From assembly GCF_900116135.1 (NCBI RefSeq), contig NZ_FOZX01000001.1:1397918-1461917 (forward strand): a stretch of DNA of 64,000 bases. Direction: 5' to 3'. A program made the translations under genes and the position numbers. The notes below the pieces were generated by a model. That model was given only the letters and a program-made list of their open reading frames with translations. It was not told the DNA's origin and ran no database searches. Positions 7,205 to 14,945 of the stretch are shown piece by piece (the first letter of the stretch is position 1; each line of letters starts with the position of its first letter). Origin of the DNA: Saccharopolyspora flava (GTDB taxonomy: Bacteria > Actinomycetota > Actinomycetes > Mycobacteriales > Pseudonocardiaceae).

Positions 7205-8371
7205 GTGCGCACTCCTGCTCTGACCTCGCGTCTCCAGCCGTTCACGTCCACGATCTTCGCGGAGATCACCGAGCTGGCCCGCCGCACCGGCGCGGTCAAC
7301 CTCGGCCAGGGGTTCCCCGACACCAACGGCCCGGAGGCCATGCTGCGCGTCGCGCGGGACGCCATCGCCAACGGCGTGAACCAGTACCCGCCGGGCGCCG
7401 GTGAGCCGGAGCTGCGCGAGGCCATCAGCGAGCACCGCGCCCGCTACGGCACCGAGTACGACCCCGCCGACCAGGTGCTGGTCACCGTCGGCGCCACCGA
7501 GGCGCTGACCGCGACGATGATGGCGCTGGTCGAGCCCGGCGAGGAGGTCGTGCTCGTCGAGCCCTACTACGACTCCTACCCCGTCGCGGTCGCGATGGCC
7601 GGTGGCGTGCGCAAGACCGTCGGCCTGCGCCAGGGCCCCGACCACCGCTTCGAGCTCGACCTCGACCAGCTGCGCTCGGTCGTCGGCCCGCAGACCCGGG
7701 CGCTGATCCTCAACTCGCCGCACAACCCGACCGGCACCGTGTTCACCGACGACGAGCTCGCGGCGATCGCCCAGGTCTGCCGGGACAACGACGTCATCGC
7801 CGTCACCGACGAGGTCTACGAGCACCTCCTGTTCGACGGCCGCGAGCACCACCCGCTGGCGAGCCTGCCCGGCATGGCCGAGCGCACCGTGTCGATCTCC
7901 AGCGTCGGCAAGAGCTTCAGCGCCACCGGCTGGAAGATCGGCTGGGTGTGCGGACCGGCCGAGCTGGTCGCGGCGGTGCGGGCCGCCAAGCAGTTCATGA
8001 CCTTCGTCGGCGGCGCCCCGTTCCAGCCGGCCGTCGCCCACGCCCTGCGGCACGAGCTGCCCTGGGTCGAGAACCTGCGCAGCGACCTGCAGCGCAAGCG
8101 CGACCGGCTGGCCGAAGGCCTCGGTGAAGCGGGCTTCGACGTGCTCGACAGCGAAGGCACCTACTTCATCTGCACCGACGTCCGCCCGCTCGGCTACACC
8201 GACGGCGCCGAGTTCTGCCGCTCGCTGCCGGAACGCGTCGGCGTGGCCGCCATCCCCGTCCAGGTCTTCTGCGACAACCCCGGCGACTTCCAGCACCTGG
8301 TCCGCTTCGCCTTCTGCAAGAAGGACGAGGTCCTGGACGAGGGGATCCGGCGCCTGCACAAGCTCCGCTAG
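7205..8371 (+). CDS. PLP-dependent aminotransferase, fold type I (DapC/KAT-like)
   Basis: A 388-aa class I/II aminotransferase. The GQGFPDTNGPEAML start, PHNPTGTVF, ITDEVYEHL region (read as VTDEVYEHL) and the SVGKSFSATGWKIGW motif with Schiff-base Lys at residue 236 are diagnostic. The closest well-known actinobacterial relative is the N-succinyldiaminopimelate aminotransferase (Rv0858c) group, but methionine/kynurenine transaminases share these motifs, so the substrate is open. GTG 7205 follows a TAGGCT -10-like box by 8 nt. The stop overlaps the convergent CHAT gene by 4 bp. Confidence 0.88.
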   Translation: MRTPALTSRLQPFTSTIFAEITELARRTGAVNLGQGFPDTNGPEAMLRVARDAIANGVNQYPPGAGEPELREAISEHRARYGTEYDPADQVLVTVGATEALTATMMALVEPGEEVVLVEPYYDSYPVAVAMAGGVRKTVGLRQGPDHRFELDLDQLRSVVGPQTRALILNSPHNPTGTVFTDDELAAIAQVCRDNDVIAVTDEVYEHLLFDGREHHPLASLPGMAERTVSISSVGKSFSATGWKIGWVCGPAELVAAVRAAKQFMTFVGGAPFQPAVAHALRHELPWVENLRSDLQRKRDRLAEGLGEAGFDVLDSEGTYFICTDVRPLGYTDGAEFCRSLPERVGVAAIPVQVFCDNPGDFQHLVRFAFCKKDEVLDEGIRRLHKLR

Positions 8372-11013
8372 CGGCTCGACGGGCCTGCACCACCTCCGTA
8401 GCCGATGCAGATGAATCCCGATTCCCCGTGCACGGCTTGGGCTTTCGCCAGAGCCGCGGCGGGTGGCAGGCCCGCGTCGAGCGCTTCGTGGAGGGTCAGC
8501 ATGACCTCCACGGTCCGCTCGTCGGGGACCGGGACGACGCTGGCGATCACCGTGGCCGTGCCGCGTTCGAGCAGCGTGGCGGTCAGCCCGCTGAGCTGAT
8601 CGCCCCTGCTGATCGCGGACTTGCCGACGTCGCAGGCCGAGAGCACCACCGTGGCCGGGCTCCGGTGCAGGCCGTCGAGGTCGTGCGCGTACAGCGGACC
8701 GTCGGCCAGGTCCAGGCAGGACAGCAGCGGCTGGTCGGCGCGGAAGTGACCGTGCGCGGCCAGATGCGCGACCGACGCTCCGTCCACTGCGGACAGGACC
8801 TGGTCGGTGCGCGCCTGATCGCCTGCGAGCAGCCGCCCGCCGCCGCGCCGCTGCAAGGTCGTGACCTCGCGCTCGGCGTGATCCAGCCCGGGCCCGGCCA
8901 CCCACACCCGCTCGCCGCCCGGCTCGGACACGCGGGCGCGCGCGGCACCGCCCAGCCAGCAGCGGATCGACGGGCTCACCGTGACCGCCTTCCCGGCGCA
9001 CGCGGGCAGCACCGACCACGGCAGCAGGTGCAGCCGCCCGGTCGGCACCACGACGAGGTCGCGGCCCCGCTCCAGCTCGGCGAGAACCGGTGCCAGCAGC
9101 TGGGATTGAAGTTCCGCTGCCGCCACGGCGATCCCGTGCTCGAACATCGGCGCCGCCCGCGACGCCACCCCGCACGCCTGCCGCGCCAGCAGGTGCCGGA
9201 GCCGCAGCGCTTGGGCGTCGGCGGCCGATTCCGGCCCCAGCGCGTGCAATCCGACCTCACCGTCCACGATGGACACCGCGAACAGGGTGCCTCGCTCGGA
9301 GAACAGGCTCAGCAGCACGGCGTCGCCGAGCTCGGCGCTGATCTCGGCGATCTCGGCCGGTGCGCGCAGCCGGTCGGTGCGGCCCTGCACCAGCATCGCC
9401 CGCCGCCGCACCCGCTCCTCCAGGTCCGCGACGGTGCTCATGCTGCGCTGCGGATCGGTGGAGTGCTGCGCGTCCAGCACCGCACCCCGCAACCGCACCA
9501 GGGCGTCGTTGAGCGCCGGATCCGTCGGCGGCAGCAGCGCACGCCGGTGCAGGGCGCTGGCGCGGGAGCGCTCGGTCCAGCGCAGCACCAGCTGCGGATC
9601 GCCGACGCGCAGCGCGGCCCGCACCGCGACCTCGCCGAGCTCGTCGGCGAGCCCCAGCGCGTGCACCCTCATCTCGAAGGCGGCCATGTCCGCGGCCTGA
9701 CCGTCTACCGCCCGGAGCCCGGCGCGGCAGGACCGCAGCAGGCGGGCGGTGTTGCCGTCCTGCTCGGCCAGCAGCGCGTCCGCCAGCCAGCCCAGCGCCC
9801 GCAGCTGCGGCGGCACCGCCTCGCCCTCGCGGAGCCGGGCGCAGCGGCGGAGCAGCTTGCGCGCCACCGAGTGCAGTCCCGCGCGCTGCGCGGTCTTGCC
9901 CGCGGTGAGCCGCAGCTCCGCCGCGGTGGCGCGCCAGCCGAACTCCTCGCAGGCGGTGGCGGCCCGCCGCGCCGCCGACACGGCGCAGCGCGTGCTCTGC
10001 CCGGTCCGCAGCTTGGCCTGCCACACGATCGCCGCGGCCAGCGCCGCCCACGCCGGCCGCTTCTGGGTGCGGAACAACCGGCGCGCCGCGCTCGCCGCCT
10101 CGACCGCGGCGGCCGGGTCGCCGTCCCGCAACGCGCAACCGGCGAGCGCCAGCCGCGTCTCGGCGAGCCTGCCCTGCCGCCCGGTCGCGGACAGCCGCCG
10201 CGCCGCCTGCTCCATGACCGCGCGAGCCTGCTCGGTCAGCCCCGCCGCTGCCAGCGCCTCGCCCCGGTCGACCAGGGCCTCGGGATTGGCTCGGACGTCG
10301 AGCCCGGCGGCCTCGGCCTCCTCGAACAGCCGCAGCGCCCGCGGCAGGTCCCCGGCCCGGAACACCACGCAGCCGCGGTTGTGCCGGCACCCGGCCGCCC
10401 GCGCGCCCCGCCCGTCGGCGGCGAAGAGCCGCTCGGCGTCGGCCAAGTCCTGCTCGGCCTCCTCCAGCCGGTTCGTGTAGAGGTTGGCCAGGCCGCGCCC
10501 GAGCAGCGCGTTCGCCCGCCAGCGCCGGTCGCCGTCGAGGTGGGCCAGCGCGCTGGTCAGCCGCAGCCGCGCGTCCCGGTGATGACCGCGCTGGCAGTGC
10601 AGCAGCCCCCGCACGCAGGTCGCCTTCGGCCGGTCGTCGGCGGGCAGGTGCGGCTCGGCCGCGGCCAGGTTCGCCCAGCTCGCCCCGGTGTCACCGCGCT
10701 CCAGCTCGATCCAGGCCAGGGTCAGCTGCAACTGCGCGGCCCGCTTCGACCACCGCCCGCGCTGGGCGGTGGACAGCCCGAGCCGCACGTGCCTGCGCGC
10801 CTGCTCGACCATGCCGAGCTCGACCGAGGCCAGCGCGGCGATGTGCCGGGCCAGCACCCGCAGTTCCCCGTCCGGTGCCGCGCCCGCCAGCAACCGCTCG
10901 GCCTCGCGCAGCGCATCCCTCGGCACGGCGGTCGCCTCGTCGCGCCAGCGCTCGGCGTCCGCGATCACCTCCGGCGGTGTCACCGCCGCCGCGGCGCTCA
11001 ACAGACCAGCCAA
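8368..11013 (-). CDS. CHAT domain protein with helical-repeat (TPR-like) N-terminus
   Basis: An 881-aa protein. Residues about 1-500 are Ala/Arg-rich helical repeats of TPR type (successive ...A..L...G...LA...A). The C-terminal third is a CHAT domain, a caspase-clan cysteine protease. The catalytic His is in HLAAHGHF (H754) and the catalytic Cys in VVLSACDVG (C794), with the typical GLTATLLERGTATVIASVVPVPD segment after it. Both catalytic residues are intact. The start overlaps the preceding gene by 16 bp, in an operon with a sigma factor. No signal peptide or membrane segment is seen, so it is probably cytosolic. TPR-CHAT proteins elsewhere act as effectors or regulated proteases (for example with type III-E CRISPR); a role here is inference. 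Confidence 0.85.
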   Translation of the reverse strand: MAGLLSAAAAVTPPEVIADAERWRDEATAVPRDALREAERLLAGAAPDGELRVLARHIAALASVELGMVEQARRHVRLGLSTAQRGRWSKRAAQLQLTLAWIELERGDTGASWANLAAAEPHLPADDRPKATCVRGLLHCQRGHHRDARLRLTSALAHLDGDRRWRANALLGRGLANLYTNRLEEAEQDLADAERLFAADGRGARAAGCRHNRGCVVFRAGDLPRALRLFEEAEAAGLDVRANPEALVDRGEALAAAGLTEQARAVMEQAARRLSATGRQGRLAETRLALAGCALRDGDPAAAVEAASAARRLFRTQKRPAWAALAAAIVWQAKLRTGQSTRCAVSAARRAATACEEFGWRATAAELRLTAGKTAQRAGLHSVARKLLRRCARLREGEAVPPQLRALGWLADALLAEQDGNTARLLRSCRAGLRAVDGQAADMAAFEMRVHALGLADELGEVAVRAALRVGDPQLVLRWTERSRASALHRRALLPPTDPALNDALVRLRGAVLDAQHSTDPQRSMSTVADLEERVRRRAMLVQGRTDRLRAPAEIAEISAELGDAVLLSLFSERGTLFAVSIVDGEVGLHALGPESAADAQALRLRHLLARQACGVASRAAPMFEHGIAVAAAELQSQLLAPVLAELERGRDLVVVPTGRLHLLPWSVLPACAGKAVTVSPSIRCWLGGAARARVSEPGGERVWVAGPGLDHAEREVTTLQRRGGGRLLAGDQARTDQVLSAVDGASVAHLAAHGHFRADQPLLSCLDLADGPLYAHDLDGLHRSPATVVLSACDVGKSAISRGDQLSGLTATLLERGTATVIASVVPVPDERTVEVMLTLHEALDAGLPPAAALAKAQAVHGESGFICIGYGGGAGPSSR

Positions 11014-11471
11014 TCCGCGAAGGCGGGCTCGGCCCGCTCCGGCCGGTAGACCACGCTCAGCGGCCCGCGCGGCACGTCGGTCACCTGGAACGCGCCGTGC
11101 CGGTCGAGGTCGCCGCGGCGCTCGCCCGAGGGGTGGCGCAGCACGACCGCGCCGGTCGGCGGCGCCTGCCCGGCCCGGTTGAGCACCAGCCCGGAGACCG
11201 TGACCAGCCCGCTCGCGGCCGGCACCAGGTCCATCTCCAGCACGCGTCCGGGCATGGCGAAGGTCAGCACCCGGTTCTGCGGTTCACCGGTCCGCACCCC
11301 GGCGCTCTCCTCGGCCGAGTCGCCGACGAGCTTGAGCTCGCCCCGGTCGCGACCCGTCGATCGCATCGCGACCGCCGCGTAGGAACCGGCCAGGACCCGC
11401 TCGGGGACCGGGTCCTCGGTCTGGAACAGCTCGCGCAGCTTGCGCAGCTCCGCTGGAATCCGCTGGTTCAT
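10998..11471 (-). CDS. Small carboxypeptidase-regulatory-like protein of the sigma/CHAT operon
   Basis: A 157-aa protein. The N-terminal 45 residues are helical (RIPAELRKLRELFQ...). The C-terminal part (about residues 60-157) is beta-rich with VTVSGLVLNRAGQAPPTGAVVLRH...GAFQVTDVPRGPLSVVYR, the pattern of carboxypeptidase-regulatory or Ig-like beta-sandwich domains. Its ATG overlaps the sigma-factor stop (ATGA) and its end overlaps the CHAT start, so the three are translationally coupled. The position between sigma factor and effector suggests an anti-sigma-like or adaptor role, but it lacks a recognisable zinc anti-sigma motif and a membrane helix. Confidence 0.75.
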   Translation of the reverse strand: MNQRIPAELRKLRELFQTEDPVPERVLAGSYAAVAMRSTGRDRGELKLVGDSAEESAGVRTGEPQNRVLTFAMPGRVLEMDLVPAASGLVTVSGLVLNRAGQAPPTGAVVLRHPSGERRGDLDRHGAFQVTDVPRGPLSVVYRPERAEPAFADWLVC

Positions 11472-12052
11472 CCCGCCACCTCCTTGGGCAGTTCGGCGCC
11501 GAACAGCCGCTTGCGCAGCTCGGCCAGGCACCGGCTCTTCTTCGGACCGATCGTTCCTCTGGGTATCCCCAAGGCCTCGCTGACCTGGGCGTAACTGGCC
11601 TCCGGCGTGACCGCCAGGACGCGCAGCAGTTGCTGGCAGCGCTGCGGCAGCGCGCCGAAGGCCTGCGCCAGCCGCGACGCCGAGACCATCCGCATGACCA
11701 GGTTCTCGGCGGCCTCGGAGCGCTCGGCACCCTCCAGGTGATCGGTGTCCAGCCCGATCAGCGCTTCCCGGGACCGCGCCCGGCGCAGGCGGATCGCCTC
11801 CCGCCGGGCGGTCGTCACCAGCCAGCCCGGCAACTTCTCCGGTTCCCGCAACCGATCCAGGTTCTCCGCCAGCGACAGCCACGTCGCCTGGCAGACGTCC
11901 TCCGCGTCCGCGGCGTTGCCGGTGAAGGCCCGCGCGACACCCCAGATCACCGGCGCGTACAGGTCCACCAGTTCCCGCCACGCCTGTTCGTCCCCGGACG
12001 CCGCCCGACTCAGCAGCACCGCAGCCGGACCGGCTTCCCCGACCTCGTACAC
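11468..12052 (-). CDS. RNA polymerase sigma factor, ECF-like (sigma-70 family)
   Basis: A 194-aa two-domain sigma factor. Region 2 runs about residues 17-82 (ASGDEQAWRELVDLYAPVIWGVAR, then DAEDVCQATWLSL, GWLVTTARREAIRLRR). Region 4 lies at about 120-180 (FGALPQRCQQLLRVLA ... SYAQVSEALGIPRGTIGPKKSRCLAELRKRL). GTG 12052 is preferred over GTG 12061 because GGAGG lies about 7 nt upstream of it. It leads an operon with the beta-sandwich protein and the CHAT protein (4-bp ATGA overlap), downstream of the S8 protease. The likely targets are promoters in this cluster, by inference. Confidence 0.85.
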   Translation of the reverse strand: MYEVGEAGPAAVLLSRAASGDEQAWRELVDLYAPVIWGVARAFTGNAADAEDVCQATWLSLAENLDRLREPEKLPGWLVTTARREAIRLRRARSREALIGLDTDHLEGAERSEAAENLVMRMVSASRLAQAFGALPQRCQQLLRVLAVTPEASYAQVSEALGIPRGTIGPKKSRCLAELRKRLFGAELPKEVAG

Positions 12053-12173
12053 GACCAGCACCTCCGGAGCTCGGCTTCGTCTTCTTTCCCACCGAGTAAG
12101 AGGAAGAAGGGGGCCTCAAAGATTCAGTTCGAGCCGGATACACCACGATCGAGTCAAGAATTGCCCGCTGGAA

Positions 12174-13340
12174 TCACTCCACGGCAGCAGTTTCGAGCGC
12201 ACCGGTCGCGGCCGGGTAGAAGTGCGCGACGGCGTCGCGGGCCCGCTCGGGATCGCGATCGGCCTGCAGCGCGGTGGCGATCACGGCGGCGACGCGGGGC
12301 GCGGCGAAGGACGTCCCGCTCCAGCGGGCGTAGCCGAAGTCGCGCCCGCCGCCCGCGGTCATCCGCACGAAGCAGCTGCGCACGTCCACTCCCGGGGCCG
12401 CGGCGTCGACCCAGTCACCGCGGTTGGAGAACTCGGCGATCCGGCCGTCCGCCCCGGTCGCGGCCACGCCCACCACCCCGGGCAGCGCGGCGGGCCAGAA
12501 CGGCCTGGTCCGGCCGTGGTTGCCCGCGGCGGCCACGACGATCGCCGGGTCCATCGCCCGCAGCTCGGCGGCCAGGATCTCCGGGCACTCGTCGTCGGCG
12601 GTGTGGCAGCCCGAGGTCAGCACGACCACGTCGACCGGCACGCCCCGCTGCTGCGCCGAGCGCCGCAGGGCGCGCAGCCCGGTGGCGACGGTGAGGTCGT
12701 CGGTGAAGCCCAGCGAGGACAGCACCCGCTGCGGCCGGATGATCGCGCCGGGCGCGTGCTGCAGCACGACGCCGCTGACGAAGGTGCCGTGCCCGGCCTG
12801 CCGGTCCTGCCCGGAATCGTCGTCGGCGTCGAGCACCTCCGGTGCGGCGACGAACCCCGGGCGGCCGGTGAACCAGGGGTGCGGGTCGCAGCCGGTGTCG
12901 AGAACGCCCACGACCACCGGCGGTTCCCATTGGGCCGCAGGCGGTTCCGGAACCGGTGGGCTGAAATCCGCTTCAGCGCCGGTGCCGAACATCACCGGGG
13001 TGCCGAACATGACCGGACTGCCCACGTGAACGTTGTTCACCGACACGCCGGAGGTGTCGCGGGCGAGCTCGACGCAGTGATCGCGTTCCGCATCGCGGAG
13101 CCGGATCCGCGCCAGCATCAGGTCCTCGTCGTGGTGCACCCGGTCGATCCACCGGCGGTAGCGGTCCAGCACGGGGTCCAGCGACTCCGCCGGAGCCAGC
13201 AGCTCACCCCTCCTGACCAGGCATTCCGAGTCGCCGCCCGCGTCGTGCAGCACCATCTCGTGCCCGTAGGACGTCCAGATGCGATGGAGTTCGGCCAGCT
13301 CCGGGCCGCCGCGCTGTTGATCCTGATCCACAGCGGACAC
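12174..13340 (-). CDS. S8 family (subtilisin-like) serine protease, apparently cytosolic
   Basis: About 388 aa. The catalytic triad is complete: Asp148 in VVGVLDTGCD, His184 in AGHGTFVSGV and Ser344 in SGTSFAAPRV, with oxyanion Asn274 in AAAGNHG. No signal peptide is present; an N-terminal helical region of about 135 residues (LAELHRIWTSYGHEM...) precedes the catalytic domain, and a short tandem SPVMFGTPVMFGT sits in the linker. The start is uncertain: GTG 13340 or GTG 13331, with no strong ribosome binding site. The 12-bp TCCACAGCGGAC occurs twice here (13327-13338 and 13361-13372). It is transcribed in the same direction as the sigma/CHAT operon 113 bp downstream; together they form a two-protease gene cluster. 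Confidence 0.83.
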   Translation of the reverse strand: MSAVDQDQQRGGPELAELHRIWTSYGHEMVLHDAGGDSECLVRRGELLAPAESLDPVLDRYRRWIDRVHHDEDLMLARIRLRDAERDHCVELARDTSGVSVNNVHVGSPVMFGTPVMFGTGAEADFSPPVPEPPAAQWEPPVVVGVLDTGCDPHPWFTGRPGFVAAPEVLDADDDSGQDRQAGHGTFVSGVVLQHAPGAIIRPQRVLSSLGFTDDLTVATGLRALRRSAQQRGVPVDVVVLTSGCHTADDECPEILAAELRAMDPAIVVAAAGNHGRTRPFWPAALPGVVGVAATGADGRIAEFSNRGDWVDAAAPGVDVRSCFVRMTAGGGRDFGYARWSGTSFAAPRVAAVIATALQADRDPERARDAVAHFYPAATGALETAAVE

Positions 13341-13590
13341 TCTGCATGTTTCGGGCGAAGTCCACAGCGGACGCGACCCTTTCGGGGAACGGGCGCGCTC
13401 CGGCGACAACGTTTGGCCCCTTCCGGAGTCCCCCGAATGCATGGAGAATGCTGACCCAACTGTCGTGATCGTCGCTCCGGGTGGTCCGAAATCGCCCCCT
13501 GGAGTGGTTGAATATCAACCGGAGGCGCCGACCCCGGCGCAACCGTTGCCCCGCCGCGCACGGATCGCGCGAACCTGACGGACATTGGCG

Positions 13591-14562
13591 GTGATCACCG
13601 TGAAGGGAAGCTGCGCTGCGCGCGGTCCCCGTTCGCGGACCGCCGCGTTTCTCGTGCGGCTCTCGCTGTTCAGCGGCGTGTGTCTCGGGGCGTTGATCGG
13701 CGGAGCGACCGCGGCCTCGGCCGCCGAGCACGCGCACGTCGACAAGCCGAGCGTCGAGCAGTCCGTCTCCCCGGGGCAGTCGGCTTCTTCCGGGCAGTCG
13801 GCTTCTTCCGGGCAGTCGACCTCCTCCGGGCAGTCGGCCTCCTCCGAGTCGAAGAGCTCCGGGTCCAAGAGCTCCGAGTCGACGGGGTCGAACGCGCAGG
13901 ACTCGAAGGGCTCCGGCTCCGCGAAGCCGTCGAAGCCCGACGTGCCCGAGGTCGAGCCCGCCCAGCCGGAGAAGGTCCAGCCCGAGAAGGCCAAGCCGGA
14001 GAAGGTCCAGCCGAGCAAGCCCGAGGTCCAGGCACCCGCTGAACCCGAGGTCGCCCGCTCGAACGGCAACGGCAACGACGACCGGCCCGAGCAGGCCCAG
14101 ACGAACTCCTCGTCGCACGCCGACTCCCCGTCCGAGCAGAACCAGGGCGCCTCGGCGAAGGCCACCAACTCGCGCCACCACAACACCCCCGCGGCGACCC
14201 ACGGTCAGCCGCAGGACACGACTCCCGACCTGGTCACTGAGCCGGTCTCCCACGAACCGGTGCCGGCGACCGGCACCAGCACCGCGCGCGACGACGCCCA
14301 GCCGCGGGCGCCCGACGAGCAGCCCGCTCCGGACGTCGAGCGGCAGCGCGATCCGGGCCCGGGCGTGCCCGAGCCCTGCTCACCACCGGCCGGTTCGGTG
14401 GTCTCGGCGGGCACCGGTTGCCTCGGTGGCCTGCGCAGCGCGCACGCCATCCTGCCCGGGTCACCCGACCTTTCCGACAGCGCCACCACGCTGGTGGCGC
14501 ACCGCGACGTCGGTCCGGACATCACCACACGATCGGCCGAAACCACGGCGTCGCCCGACTAA
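13591..14562 (+). CDS. Secreted low-complexity (Ser/Gln/Lys/Pro repeat) protein
   Basis: About 323 aa. A signal peptide is clear: positive N-terminus (KGSCAARGPRSRTAA), hydrophobic core FLVRLSLFSGVCLGALIGGA, and an Ala-Ser-Ala cleavage site near residue 45. Next comes a tandem GQSASS hexapeptide repeat (4-5 units), then SKSSESKSS and PEKVQPEKAKPEKVQP repeats, and a disordered Pro/Thr/Asp tail with two Cys pairs near the end (PEPCSPP, GTGCLGG). No enzymatic domain is visible. GTG 13591 and GTG 13600 are both possible starts. It may be a cell-wall or surface spacer protein. Confidence 0.75.
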   Translation: MITVKGSCAARGPRSRTAAFLVRLSLFSGVCLGALIGGATAASAAEHAHVDKPSVEQSVSPGQSASSGQSASSGQSTSSGQSASSESKSSGSKSSESTGSNAQDSKGSGSAKPSKPDVPEVEPAQPEKVQPEKAKPEKVQPSKPEVQAPAEPEVARSNGNGNDDRPEQAQTNSSSHADSPSEQNQGASAKATNSRHHNTPAATHGQPQDTTPDLVTEPVSHEPVPATGTSTARDDAQPRAPDEQPAPDVERQRDPGPGVPEPCSPPAGSVVSAGTGCLGGLRSAHAILPGSPDLSDSATTLVAHRDVGPDITTRSAETTASPD

Positions 14563-14755
14563 CAGCGGCCGTTCCGGCCTGCATGAAGCCGCTTCTGCGG
14601 TGACTCTGGTGTCAACACCACCCGATGGACTCCGATCCGGACGCCTGCGCCCGGCCGGATCGGACCGGGGCGCCACCAGCCTGCACGGCAGCGTCGCTGA
14701 AGAACATCGCTGACTAAGCGTCTCTGACCTGCCGAAGAACAGGACTGGGCCCTGG

Positions 14756-14789
14756 CCCCGGTGCCGCGATTGCCCCTGCGGCACCGGGG
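14756..14789 (+). terminator. Hairpin, 12-bp perfect stem
   Basis: CCCCGGTGCCGC (14756-14767) pairs with GCGGCACCGGGG (14778-14789) across a 10-nt loop. It lies downstream of the secreted-protein gene. There is no T-tract, as is common in high-GC actinomycetes. Confidence 0.55.
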
Positions 14790-14808
14790 CGGCGCCCCGC
14801 AGGTCGTA

Positions 14809-14847
14809 CCGCCCGTCGGCACGTCGAGGGGCCGTGCCGACGGGCGG
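14809..14847 (-). terminator. Hairpin, 15-bp perfect stem
   Basis: CCGCCCGTCGGCACG (14809-14823) pairs perfectly with CGTGCCGACGGGCGG (14833-14847), loop 9 nt. It is placed between the convergent genes and could work in either direction. Confidence 0.6.
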
Positions 14848-14945
14848 CCGGCGACTTCTCAGGGATGGGATCCGCGAAATCCGCACGGGACTTCCCGCGG
14901 TCCCACCCGGCGCAGTCCTGAAGCTCGCTGCGAGGGGTGTGAGCT

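Larger units (their letters stand above)
14563..14945. other. 383-bp convergent intergenic region with stacked hairpins
   Basis: No convincing gene is seen. The stretch holds three strong dyads, two listed as terminators below. The third (CTGAAGCTC 14918-14926 with GAGCTTCAG 14941-14949) overlaps the stop codon of the MocR gene. Confidence 0.6.

Noticed and set aside
8428..11049. 873-codon open frame on the plus strand opposite the CHAT gene
   Set aside because: It is a GC-rich antisense shadow. The minus-strand frame has recognisable CHAT motifs, operon overlaps and codon bias.
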